Part shown: positions 9,258 through 19,716 of the stretch, piece after piece | Layout of the letters: every line of letters starts with the position of its first letter | How positions within the stretch are numbered: the stretch's first letter is position 1 | From: Ruminococcus sp. | Lineage (GTDB): Bacteria; Bacillota; Clostridia; Oscillospirales; Acutalibacteraceae | Direction: 5' to 3' | Length of the DNA stretch: 58,897 bases | Assembly (NCBI GenBank): GCA_022779485.1 | Contig: JALFTC010000024.1 | Span: forward strand, 1-58,897 | Translations under genes and position numbers: made by a program | The notes under the pieces: model-generated | What the model was told of the DNA's origin: nothing | The model's input: only the letters and a program-made list of their open reading frames with translations | Database searches by the model: none

Positions 9258-9325
9258 ATAATAATAGGAATTAGTACAATAATACGAATATATGATAAAA
9301 AAATTAATATTTATGAGGTGAATTT

Positions 9326-9877
9326 ATGAATAATGAAATAATTGAACAAACAAGAGAAGTATTTAATGAGGTTATTGAAAAGGCAAACCTGAAAAAGGAC
9401 GACATCCTTGTAATAGGTTGCTCCACCTCTGAAATTAACGGAAGTCCAATGGGTACCGACAGCAACCTTGATTTAGCCAAGGATGTGTACAGTGCCTTTT
9501 ACGATACACTAAAGTCAATGGGTGTTTATATGGCTGTTCAGTGCTGTGAACACCTTAACAGAGCATTAGTTGTAGAAAAATCCCTTGCCGATAAACTTGG
9601 TCTTGAAAGGGTGAATGTTGTTCCACAGCCAAAGGCAGGTGGTTCATCCGCCACAACTGCATTTAGCCTTTTTGATAACCCTGTAATGGTTGAGCATATA
9701 AAGGCTGATGCCGGAATAGATATTGGAGGGGTGCTTATTGGTATGCACCTAAAGGAAACAGCAGTACCTCTGAAAATGACTCACAAAAAAATCGGCAAAG
9801 CAATAATAATAGCCGCAAGAACACGACCAAAATTTATTGGTGGAATGAGGGCTGTATATGACGAGAATTTACTTTAG
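9326..9877 (+). CDS. DUF436 / TIGR01440 family protein (YwlG-like)
   Basis: A 183-residue cytoplasmic protein of the YwlG family. The characteristic IGCSTSEINGSPMGTDSN segment lies near residue 31, followed by AVQCCEHLNRALV with a conserved Cys-Cys-Glu-His and by VPQPKAGGSSATTAF. The family has no established biochemical function. It is widespread in Firmicutes next to unrelated housekeeping genes. GAGGTGA lies about 6 nt before the ATG. It is 9 bp upstream of the HD-domain gene and probably co-transcribed with it and ligA. Confidence 0.85.
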   Translation: MNNEIIEQTREVFNEVIEKANLKKDDILVIGCSTSEINGSPMGTDSNLDLAKDVYSAFYDTLKSMGVYMAVQCCEHLNRALVVEKSLADKLGLERVNVVPQPKAGGSSATTAFSLFDNPVMVEHIKADAGIDIGGVLIGMHLKETAVPLKMTHKKIGKAIIIAARTRPKFIGGMRAVYDENLL

Positions 9878-9886
9878 GAGGGGCAT

Positions 9887-12471
<2,585 letters not shown>

Positions 12472-12485
12472 AAATAAATATCTAT

Positions 12486-12517
12486 ATATGACCGTCTTTT
12501 GGCGGTCATATTTTTTT
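12486..12517 (+). terminator. Rho-independent terminator after ligA
   Basis: Perfect 9-bp stem ATATGACCG (12486-12494) and CGGTCATAT (12503-12511) followed by a T run to 12517. Confidence 0.85.
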
Positions 12518-12534
12518 GCCTGTTTTCATATCTT
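12505..12534 (+). promoter_or_regulatory. Candidate SigE-type promoter of the spoIIIA operon
   Basis: GTCATATT (12505-12512) resembles the sigma-E -35 region and CATATCTT (12527-12534) its CATACAAT-like -10, with 14 bp between. SigE control of spoIIIA is known in Bacillus. The -35 lies inside the 3' arm of the ligA terminator, so the two signals share bases. The -10 match is imperfect. Confidence 0.4.
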
Positions 12535-12555
12535 TTAGAGAAAGGAATGAAAATT

Positions 12556-13509
12556 ATGGACAAAACTTATGATGTACTAAAGGAAGTAACCTCTGTATTG
12601 CCGGAAAGAATTGCACTCATTGTTTTATCTCTGCCAAAGGAGATTAAGGAGGATATTCAGGAAATCCGTCTGCGTATCAATATGCCTGTCACAGTAAGCT
12701 GTAACAAACACACCTACTACCTTACGGACAAGTCCTTTACAGCCGATTTGTTCACCAATCTACACTACATAAAGGTGACAAAAAGCGACATTAACGAGTG
12801 CTTTTCAAAGGCTTGCACCTACTCCGTATATAACCGCCAAAGTGAAATCTCAAACGGCTTTATCACCATAAACGGCGGTCACAGAATGGGAATTTCAGGC
12901 TCGGCTGTGTACGGCAACGGCGAGCTTATCAATGTTAAGGACATTTCTTCCCTTAATATTCGTGTTTCAAGGGAGTTTATCGGCTGTAGCAGAAGCCTTT
13001 TAGACCAGCTACAAAACAGCCTTGACAGTATGCTCATCTGCGGTAAACCCTGTTCGGGAAAAACCACTCTAATTCGTGATATTGCCCGTTCACTTTCCAT
13101 TGACTACGGCAAAAAGGTTTGCGTAATCGACTCCCGAAACGAAATTTCCGCCACCTTTAAGGGTGAACCCAAAAAAGACCTTGGCAATGCCGATGTTTTC
13201 ACAATGTACAAAAAGTCCGACGGTATAACACAGGCTATCAGGAATATGTCCCCCGACTTTGTAATCTGCGATGAAATTCTGACAACTAAAGAGGTTGAGG
13301 CGATTTCTCACGGTATAAACTCAGGTGTAAGCTTTATTGCCACCGTACACTGTTCCTCTGCCAAGGAGCTTGTTAATAAGTCACTTTTTAAGGAAATTCT
13401 CAGCCTTAACGCATTTTCAAAGGCTGTTTTGCTTAAAAACAAAAACAACCCTTGTGAGGTTGATTCCATAATTGATATGAAAGAGCTTTTTAAGAAAAAT
13501 GAGTGTTAA
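12556..13509 (+). CDS. spoIIIAA: Stage III sporulation protein AA, ATPase
   Basis: A 317-residue secretion-type ATPase that powers the SpoIIIA-SpoIIQ channel between mother cell and forespore. The Walker A motif is CGKPCSGKTTLIRD and the Walker B-like DFVICDEI follows. The start at 12556 (MDKTYD) is chosen because AAAGGA lies 9 nt upstream; the in-frame ATG at 12547 directly abuts that AAAGGA. The product acts at the mother-cell face of the engulfing membrane. It is the first gene of the complete spoIIIAA-AH operon and overlaps spoIIIAB by 11 bp. Confidence 0.93.
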   Translation: MDKTYDVLKEVTSVLPERIALIVLSLPKEIKEDIQEIRLRINMPVTVSCNKHTYYLTDKSFTADLFTNLHYIKVTKSDINECFSKACTYSVYNRQSEISNGFITINGGHRMGISGSAVYGNGELINVKDISSLNIRVSREFIGCSRSLLDQLQNSLDSMLICGKPCSGKTTLIRDIARSLSIDYGKKVCVIDSRNEISATFKGEPKKDLGNADVFTMYKKSDGITQAIRNMSPDFVICDEILTTKEVEAISHGINSGVSFIATVHCSSAKELVNKSLFKEILSLNAFSKAVLLKNKNNPCEVDSIIDMKELFKKNEC

Positions 13510-13966
13510 ATTATTTGGACTTCTGTTAGTCTTTCTGTTTTTTACACTAATCGGCTTTTATCAGTCCTACAAGCTGACAAGGAGAAGAAACAATTTAGGT
13601 GAAATTCTCCTTTTCCTAAACAGGATGGAAACAAATATTCGCTACCGTAACGATGATATTTTTACCCTTGTCTTTGAATGTGCAGAGGATATTCTTGTAC
13701 CCCTGAAAAATGCTGTTGATATTGAGGGCTACCATAGTGAAATTCAGTCCTTGCCACTTGAAAAGCAGGACAAGGCTCTCCTTACAAAATTTTTCAGCGG
13801 TCTTGGTTCAACGGATATTGAGGGGCAGTTAAGCCACATAAAGCTTTACAGAGAATTATTTAATGAGCAGTACGAAAAATCAAAGGAAGACATTATAAAG
13901 AAGTCAAAACTATACCGTATGCTTGGGCTGTTTTCAGGTCTTGCCTTCGTGGTAATGTTTATATAA
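13499..13966 (+). CDS. spoIIIAB: Stage III sporulation protein AB
   Basis: A 155-residue protein with membrane spans at both ends (about 5-20 and 140-155) around a helical, charged centre, which is the plan of SpoIIIAB and resembles type II secretion protein GspF in part. It belongs to the mother-cell side of the SpoIIIA-SpoIIQ complex. The start overlaps the end of spoIIIAA, as in other spoIIIA operons, and the next gene begins 11 bp after the stop. Confidence 0.88.
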   Translation: MSVKLFGLLLVFLFFTLIGFYQSYKLTRRRNNLGEILLFLNRMETNIRYRNDDIFTLVFECAEDILVPLKNAVDIEGYHSEIQSLPLEKQDKALLTKFFSGLGSTDIEGQLSHIKLYRELFNEQYEKSKEDIIKKSKLYRMLGLFSGLAFVVMFI

Positions 13967-13977
13967 AGGATGATACA

Positions 13978-14172
13978 ATGGATGTAGATATGATTTTTAA
14001 AATTGCGGCAATAGGAATTATTGTTGCAGTACTTAATCAGCTATTAATCAGGAGCGGACGGGAGGAACAGGCTCTACTCACCACAATAATGGGACTTATT
14101 GTTGCCCTTATGATGATAATTTCCCAAATCAGCACCTTGTTTGACACAATCAAGTCGGTGTTCGGACTATGA
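13978..14172 (+). CDS. spoIIIAC: Stage III sporulation protein AC
   Basis: A 64-residue, two-span membrane protein. The sequence IIVAVLNQLLIRSGREEQALLTT links the two spans and is highly typical of SpoIIIAC. It is a small membrane subunit of the SpoIIIA channel. AAGGATGA lies a few bases before the start and the stop overlaps spoIIIAD by 4 bp. Confidence 0.92.
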   Translation: MDVDMIFKIAAIGIIVAVLNQLLIRSGREEQALLTTIMGLIVALMMIISQISTLFDTIKSVFGL

Positions 14173-14564
14173 TGGACATCACCCTTGTCTGCGTAATTTC
14201 CGTTGTTTCATTTACTTTTTCCCTCGGTCTAAAAAAATACCACCCATCAATTTCACTAATAATAATCCTGTTTACATCTGTAATGATTCTTCTGTACCTC
14301 CTTGACTATTTTGGTGAGGTCACTTCCTACATTAAGGAACTTTTTAACAGCGTAAATATAAAGAGTGAATATATAACATTGCTACTAAAATGCACAGGAA
14401 TTTGTTTTATCACCGAGTTTACATGTGATGTGTGCAAGGAGTCAGGCTACACATCACTTTCTTCTCAAATTTCCCTTGCCGGCAAGGTAATTACCCTGAT
14501 TATGGCATTACCCCTTTTTAAAGAGGTTTTGTCAATTTCTCTTTCCTTGGCAGGTGTACAATGA
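14169..14564 (+). CDS. spoIIIAD: Stage III sporulation protein AD
   Basis: A 131-residue integral membrane protein with about four spans. The segment ITEFTCDVCKESGYTSLSSQI between spans is the family signature. It works with SpoIIIAC and AE in the mother-cell membrane. It overlaps both neighbours by ATGA-type junctions, so translation is coupled through AC-AD-AE. Confidence 0.92.
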   Translation: MMDITLVCVISVVSFTFSLGLKKYHPSISLIIILFTSVMILLYLLDYFGEVTSYIKELFNSVNIKSEYITLLLKCTGICFITEFTCDVCKESGYTSLSSQISLAGKVITLIMALPLFKEVLSISLSLAGVQ

Positions 14565-15685
14565 AAAGGATAATAGTACTTATTATCATAATAATTATCC
14601 CTATTTTGTCGGTGTACTCGGTTAGTGGCTCAACCTTTTCAGACGCTCTTGAAGAAATCGGTGGCGGTAACCTTTCAAACAGCCTTGACCAAAATTCACA
14701 GGATTCACTAAATAACCTTGGCATTGATGAAAAGGACTACAACTCAATAATCAACCTTTCCTTCTCTGACTTTTTTAAGGAGATTATCAGAATTGCAGGG
14801 CAGGAGGGTGTTACACCTCTTTCTTCCTCTGCACTTGTAATGTGTATGCTCCTTCTTTATTCAGTCTTTGATAATTTTCGTGACGACCTGAAAAGCCGAA
14901 ATATGCAAAGCATTTCCGACGCAGTATTTGTCCTTATAATAACACTTTCAATAGTAACCCCTGTTGTATCTGTGGTGAACAGAGCAGTAACTTCAATAGA
15001 AAACGCAGGTAGCTTTATGCTGCTGTACATCCCGATTATGGTGGTAGCACTAATCACAAATGGACAAGGTGTAACAGGTGCGTCTTACTACTCCTTTGTT
15101 GTTATGGCAGGGGAAGGAATAACTTGGCTTTCTTCCCACCTTATTGCACCACTTTTAAGTGTGTTTTTAGGTGTGTCGGTGACATCCTCTGTATCCTCAG
15201 ACATCAAGCTTGACGGCATCATCAGAGAACTTTCAAAATTCATCAAGTGGGTAATAGCATTTGTAATGACGGTATTTTCAGGACTTTTAACCTTTAAAAC
15301 GCTAATAACCACAGCGGCGGATACAGTTTCAACAAGGGCAGTTCGTTTCACCCTGTCGTCCTTTATTCCCATAGTGGGCTCTGCACTATCCGAGGCTTAC
15401 AAAACCATTCAGGGTAGTATGACTCTCTTAAAAACAGGCTTGGGAGTATTTGTAATAATCAGCGTTGTAATTGTGTTTTTGCCTGTTGTTATCAACTGCC
15501 TTTTGTGGATAGTTTCCCTCAACATTTCAAGCGGTGTTGCCGATATGCTGGGTGTAAAAGCCCCCTCATCTGTCCTTAAATGTTGCAGTTCTGTTTTGTC
15601 AACACTTCTTGTAATCATTCTTTGTGTAATGGCAATCTATGTCATAAGCACAGCAATAATTTTAACATTGGGGAGTACAAAGTGA
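14561..15685 (+). CDS. spoIIIAE: Stage III sporulation protein AE
   Basis: A 374-residue polytopic membrane protein, the largest membrane subunit of the SpoIIIA complex. An N-terminal signal-like span (about 3-20) is followed by a polar exterior region and about six to seven spans from residue 85 on. The motif VRFTLSSFIPIVGSALSEA near the centre is well conserved in the family. The end overlaps the GTG start of spoIIIAF. Confidence 0.92.
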   Translation: MKRIIVLIIIIIIPILSVYSVSGSTFSDALEEIGGGNLSNSLDQNSQDSLNNLGIDEKDYNSIINLSFSDFFKEIIRIAGQEGVTPLSSSALVMCMLLLYSVFDNFRDDLKSRNMQSISDAVFVLIITLSIVTPVVSVVNRAVTSIENAGSFMLLYIPIMVVALITNGQGVTGASYYSFVVMAGEGITWLSSHLIAPLLSVFLGVSVTSSVSSDIKLDGIIRELSKFIKWVIAFVMTVFSGLLTFKTLITTAADTVSTRAVRFTLSSFIPIVGSALSEAYKTIQGSMTLLKTGLGVFVIISVVIVFLPVVINCLLWIVSLNISSGVADMLGVKAPSSVLKCCSSVLSTLLVIILCVMAIYVISTAIILTLGSTK

Positions 15686-16143
15686 GTACAGTAACAAACA
15701 CCGCAGTTGTCCTTTGTACCTGTGTCATAGCCTGCATATTAATTAAAATGCTTGTACCACAGGGTAGAACACAAAAAACTATGAACATCATAGTAACAGC
15801 ATTTTTGATTATTGTGATGATTTCCCCAATAAAAAATCTTGTAGCCTCCGGCAATTCCTTTGATATTTCCACACCTGACGAAAGCAAAATTATTGAGGAA
15901 TACAGCGATAAAGTACTCGCTCAAACACAGGACAATCTGCGAAAATCCCTGTTGTCAGTTTTAGAACAAAACGGTGTAACACCCCGGGATGTTTTTGTAA
16001 AACTAAAAACAGACAATGAAAATGGAATAATCATTGATTACATCTACATATACTTAAATGAAAACAGCAGAGTCAAAAGCGGTGACGCAATTAAAATAAC
16101 AGAAGAAAATTTCAGTATTACCCCGGAGATAGTAGTGAAGTAA
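15682..16143 (+). CDS. spoIIIAF: Stage III sporulation protein AF
   Basis: A 153-residue protein with two N-terminal spans (about 5-22 and 33-50) and a soluble C-terminal domain, as expected for SpoIIIAF. The start is taken as GTG at 15682: GGGGAG lies 6 nt upstream and the codon overlaps the TGA of spoIIIAE (GTGA). An ATG 102 bp further upstream in this frame would sit deep in spoIIIAE and add a non-hydrophobic, Cys/Asn-rich stretch unlike the family. Confidence 0.88.
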   Translation: MSTVTNTAVVLCTCVIACILIKMLVPQGRTQKTMNIIVTAFLIIVMISPIKNLVASGNSFDISTPDESKIIEEYSDKVLAQTQDNLRKSLLSVLEQNGVTPRDVFVKLKTDNENGIIIDYIYIYLNENSRVKSGDAIKITEENFSITPEIVVK

Positions 16144-16569
16144 ATGAAAAAATTATTGGCAAAGCTAAAAAATGACAAAAACCTAATACGTATTATTTAT
16201 ATAATCGGATTGTTGGGAATAGCACTTATTTTTCTTTCAAGTTTTTTCGGAACAGACGGTGACGACTCATCCTATTCAGGTGACATAAGTGAATACCGCT
16301 CTGCGGAAGAAACGAGAATTGAAAAAATGGTAGAGTCAATAGAGGGTGTGGGAGATGCCCGTGTTTTAATAACAATGGAAAATTCCGCCGAACAGGTGTA
16401 CTTAGACAAATCGGTGGTCAAGGAGATTGAGCCTACGGTAAGAGGTGTTATGATAGTCTGCCGAGGGGCCAATAATCCGTCAATTAAGGAAACTGTGCTG
16501 GAGTCTGTGACAAAAGCACTTAACATATCTTCCGACAAGGTATGTATAGCAAAACTGAAAGAGGAGTAA
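16144..16569 (+). CDS. spoIIIAG: Stage III sporulation protein AG
   Basis: A 141-residue protein with one N-terminal span (about 18-34) and a soluble domain that in Bacillus forms a large ring of the SpoIIIA-SpoIIQ channel. The segment EKMVESIEGVGDARVLITMENSAE starts the ring-building fold. It is shorter than the B. subtilis protein (about 229 residues), so it lacks part of the inserted region. It starts directly at the spoIIIAF stop. Confidence 0.88.
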   Translation: MKKLLAKLKNDKNLIRIIYIIGLLGIALIFLSSFFGTDGDDSSYSGDISEYRSAEETRIEKMVESIEGVGDARVLITMENSAEQVYLDKSVVKEIEPTVRGVMIVCRGANNPSIKETVLESVTKALNISSDKVCIAKLKEE

Positions 16570-16572
16570 GTT

Positions 16573-17112
16573 ATGAAAATTAATAAGAGAAACATAATTG
16601 TAGCATCCCTTATAGTGGCACTTAGCGCAGCGGTGTACCTTAACTGGCAGTTTGGGGATTCAAATTCACTTCTGACCTCATCCACAAAAGAATTGGGAGA
16701 GGCGGAGTATGTAAATAATGAAATATCAGGGGCAACTCCGTCTGAGGCTACACTTTCAAGCAAGCAGTCAAACTATTTTTCGCAGGCGAGAACAAGCAGG
16801 GAAGAATCTCAGGATAAAGTGGTAAATATTGCAAAAGAGGTGCTTGAAAAGTCCGACTCATCAGAAAAAGCTAAAGAAAGCGCAGAGATACAGGCAGAGA
16901 AAATCGAAACCTACATTACATATCAGACAAATATTGAAAACCTCCTAAAGGCAAAGGGCTTTTCAGACGCACTGTGTTGCATAACTGAAGAGGGTTGCAC
17001 AGTTGTTGTGCCAAAGAACGATATGCAGGACGACAGTCCAATGATAATAAAGGATGTTGTCTTTGGTCAGACAGGAATAGACTTTGACAATATTACAATT
17101 ACGGAGATTTAG
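16573..17112 (+). CDS. spoIIIAH: Stage III sporulation protein AH
   Basis: A 179-residue protein with one N-terminal span (about 8-24), a polar linker and a C-terminal ring-building domain (SREESQDKVVNIAKE onward). In Bacillus the matching domain binds forespore SpoIIQ and forms part of the channel. This is the last gene of the operon. A spoIIQ gene is not in the window. The next gene, nusB, has its own promoter. Confidence 0.9.
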   Translation: MKINKRNIIVASLIVALSAAVYLNWQFGDSNSLLTSSTKELGEAEYVNNEISGATPSEATLSSKQSNYFSQARTSREESQDKVVNIAKEVLEKSDSSEKAKESAEIQAEKIETYITYQTNIENLLKAKGFSDALCCITEEGCTVVVPKNDMQDDSPMIIKDVVFGQTGIDFDNITITEI

Positions 17113-17124
17113 CCTTACTCTGTG

Positions 17125-17153
17125 TTTACATTTTTGCTCCTGTATGGTATAAT
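17125..17153 (+). promoter_or_regulatory. Sigma-A-type promoter of nusB
   Basis: TTTACA (17125-17130), 17-bp spacer, TATAAT (17148-17153). This separates vegetative nusB expression from the sporulation operon upstream. Confidence 0.7.
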
Positions 17154-17186
17154 AATCCTAATATTTTTTAGGTAGGAGATACCATA

Positions 17187-17597
17187 ATGAGCGACAATAA
17201 AATTTCAAGATACAAAGAGAGAGAACAGGCATTTTTAATTTGCTTTGAAAAATTGTTCAGCGACGCCTCTATTTCAGAAATTTCTGAATGTGCCGAGGAA
17301 TCCCGTGACGATAATTACAGCGATTTTGCCCTTGAGTGTGCCAAGGGTGTGGAGGATAATCTGGAGGAAATCGATAAAATTATTTCCCACCACCTTTCAG
17401 CAAAGTGGAAGCTTAACAGAATCAGCAAAGTTTCCCTTAGTATTCTCCGCCTTGCAGTATATGAGATGAAGTATGTTGAGGATATTCCCTCAAATGTATC
17501 AATAAACGAGGCTGTGGAGCTTAGCAAAAAGTTCTCCGGCGAAGAGGAATACAAGTTTGTAAACGGCATTTTGGGTGCTGTGTCAAGGGACATCTGA
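17187..17597 (+). CDS. nusB: Transcription antitermination factor NusB
   Basis: A 136-residue all-helical protein that binds boxA RNA with S10 (NusE) in rRNA antitermination. The N-terminal REQAFLICFEKLF and the C-terminal SINEAVELSKKFSGEEEYKFVNGILGAV segments are characteristic. TAGGAGA lies about 7 nt before the ATG. In Bacillus and many Clostridia yqhY and acc genes lie between spoIIIAH and nusB; here they are absent. The stop overlaps the start of the next gene. Confidence 0.92.
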   Translation: MSDNKISRYKEREQAFLICFEKLFSDASISEISECAEESRDDNYSDFALECAKGVEDNLEEIDKIISHHLSAKWKLNRISKVSLSILRLAVYEMKYVEDIPSNVSINEAVELSKKFSGEEEYKFVNGILGAVSRDI

Positions 17598-18529
17598 TGG
17601 CTGTTTTTTTAGGTATAGACACCAGCAACTACACCACATCCCTTGCACTATATGATAATGAAAGCAAAAGTGATATTTCCGTAAGAAAGCTTCTCCCTGT
17701 AAAAGAGGGTGAGCTTGGTATTCGCCAAAGTGACGCTGTGTTTCACCATAACCGTCAGCTACCTGTACTTTTTCAGGAGCTTATGGATAAGAATAGTGAA
17801 ATAATAACCGCAATAGGTGTTTCGGAAAAACCACGACCCATAGAGGGCAGTTATATGCCTTGCTTCACTGTTGGTACAGGTTACGCAAGTGTACTGGGTA
17901 AGGCACTTTCTGTGCCTGTTTACACCTTTACTCACCAGCACGGTCACATCGTTTCAGCACTTTATTCGGTGGGTAGGCTTGACCTTATGGGCAAACCCTT
18001 TATAACCTTTCATATCAGCGGTGGCACAACAGAGGCACTCCTTGTTGACAAGGACTTTAACATTACCCTTGTAGCCAAAACCCTTGACCTTAACGCAGGA
18101 CAGGCGGTTGACAGGGTTGGTCTTATGCTTGGGTGCAAATTTCCTTGCGGAAAAGAGCTTGAACAAATAGCGCTAAGGTATGACGGTGTTGTTAAGGTTC
18201 ACCCAACACTAAAGGACGGTAACTGTTGTTTAAGCGGTCTTGAAAACATATGCAAAAATATGCTGAATAAGGGCGAAAGCAAAGAAAAAACTGCGTATTT
18301 TTGCCTTAAATTTATAGAAGAAACTCTATACAAAATGGCAATTTCTTTAAAAGAAAAATACGGAAACCTCCCCATTATTTTTGCCGGGGGAGTTATGAGC
18401 AATAAAATAATAAGTAAGAGTATGAAATCAAGGCTTGACTGTACTTTTGCAAAGCCTGAGTATTCAACAGATAATGGGGTGGGGATTGCCTGCCTTGCAG
18501 AAAAATCGTGGAACAATGCAAACAAATAA
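17597..18529 (+). CDS. TsaD-like paralogue, M22/COG0533 family
   Basis: A 310-residue ASKHA-fold protein of the TsaD (formerly O-sialoglycoprotein endopeptidase) family. It keeps a metal-type HxxxH pair (H113 and H117 in HQHGH). Its other motifs diverge from true TsaD: SGGTTEALL instead of SGGHTxL, and FAGGVMSN near 290. Clostridia often carry such a shorter paralogue besides genuine tsaD, next to nusB and xseA; its role is not established. It is therefore not called tsaD. It overlaps nusB by 1 bp and xseA by 14 bp. Confidence 0.75.
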   Translation: MAVFLGIDTSNYTTSLALYDNESKSDISVRKLLPVKEGELGIRQSDAVFHHNRQLPVLFQELMDKNSEIITAIGVSEKPRPIEGSYMPCFTVGTGYASVLGKALSVPVYTFTHQHGHIVSALYSVGRLDLMGKPFITFHISGGTTEALLVDKDFNITLVAKTLDLNAGQAVDRVGLMLGCKFPCGKELEQIALRYDGVVKVHPTLKDGNCCLSGLENICKNMLNKGESKEKTAYFCLKFIEETLYKMAISLKEKYGNLPIIFAGGVMSNKIISKSMKSRLDCTFAKPEYSTDNGVGIACLAEKSWNNANK

Positions 18530-19715
18530 GATTTTAACAGTATCACAACTTAATTATTATGTAAAATCAGTCCTTGACAGTGACCCAAGGCTAAACTATG
18601 TCTTTTTAACAGGCGAGATTTCAAACCTTACCGACCACTACAAAAGCGGTCACATCTATCTTTCACTAAAGGACAGCAAATCTATTATCAGAAGTGTTAT
18701 GTTTGCCGGGAATGCCCGTAACCTAAAGTTCAAACCGGCAGAGGGTATGAAGGTTATCTGCCGTGGCAGGGTAACATTGTACGAGGCAACAGGTCAGTAT
18801 CAGTACTACATTGAGGATATGCAGCCTGACGGTGTGGGAGCACTTTATCAGGCTTATGAACAGCTTAAAAATAAGCTGTCGGCAGAGGGACTTTTTGATG
18901 ATAGATACAAAAAGCCAATTCCTCGTTTTCCCTCAACCATTGGTGTTGTCACCAGCCCCACAGGTGCGGCTGTTCAGGATATAAAGAATATCTTAACAAG
19001 AAGGTATCCCTCGGTCAATATTGTGATGTGTCCTGTTCTTGTACAGGGCGAAAATGCTGTTCCTCAGCTTATTAACGCTGTTGAAAGGCTCAACGAATAC
19101 AACCTTTGCGACACAATTATCATAGGCAGAGGCGGTGGCTCGATAGAGGATTTATGGGCGTTTAACGATGAAAACCTTGCAAGAACAATTTTTAAAAGTA
19201 AAATTCCCGTTATCTCTGCTGTGGGTCACGAAACCGACTTTACAATCTGCGACTTTGTATCGGACTTGCGTGCGCCAACTCCGTCAGCGGCGGCTGAACT
19301 TGCCGTACCGGACAAACAGGAGCTTTTCCAGTATTACGACTCACAAAAGCAGTATCTTTCTTCACTAATCGACAGCAGAATCGGTGAATACAGAAGCACA
19401 CTTTTACAAAGTGCCTCTGAACTGATTGCACTTTCACCTAAGGAAAACTTAAAAAATATTGAAAATGAGCTTACAATAAATACACACAGATTATCTACCT
19501 TATCAAATCAGATTTTTGAAAATAAAAAGCAGGAAGTGTCACTTTTGGCATCTCGCCTTGAGTCGCTGAATCCTGTTTCAATTATGAAGAGGGGATACTC
19601 TGTTGTAACTAAGGATGATAAAACCGTAACTTCAGTTAAGGAAGTTAAAGAGGGAGATACACTTGCCATAGATGTAACTGATGGCAGGATTATTTCCAGG
19701 GTAATGGGTGAATAA
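18516..19715 (+). CDS. xseA: Exodeoxyribonuclease VII large subunit
   Basis: A 399-residue catalytic subunit that, with XseB, degrades single-stranded DNA. The N-terminal OB fold (about 5-105, with FLTGEISN), the catalytic region with GRGGGSIEDLWAFNDE (about 205-220) and SAVGHETDFTICDFVSDLRAPTPSAAAE, and a coiled-coil C-terminus are all present. The start at 18516 (MQTNKIL) is preferred; an in-frame ATG 81 bp upstream would add a tail unlike the family. No xseB small-subunit gene follows; dnaE begins one base after the stop. Confidence 0.92.
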   Translation: MQTNKILTVSQLNYYVKSVLDSDPRLNYVFLTGEISNLTDHYKSGHIYLSLKDSKSIIRSVMFAGNARNLKFKPAEGMKVICRGRVTLYEATGQYQYYIEDMQPDGVGALYQAYEQLKNKLSAEGLFDDRYKKPIPRFPSTIGVVTSPTGAAVQDIKNILTRRYPSVNIVMCPVLVQGENAVPQLINAVERLNEYNLCDTIIIGRGGGSIEDLWAFNDENLARTIFKSKIPVISAVGHETDFTICDFVSDLRAPTPSAAAELAVPDKQELFQYYDSQKQYLSSLIDSRIGEYRSTLLQSASELIALSPKENLKNIENELTINTHRLSTLSNQIFENKKQEVSLLASRLESLNPVSIMKRGYSVVTKDDKTVTSVKEVKEGDTLAIDVTDGRIISRVMGE

Positions 19716-19716
19716 T

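Noticed and set aside
17597..18529. Genuine tsaD
   Set aside because: The conserved SGGHT motif is altered and the protein is shorter than TsaD; paralogue is the safer call.
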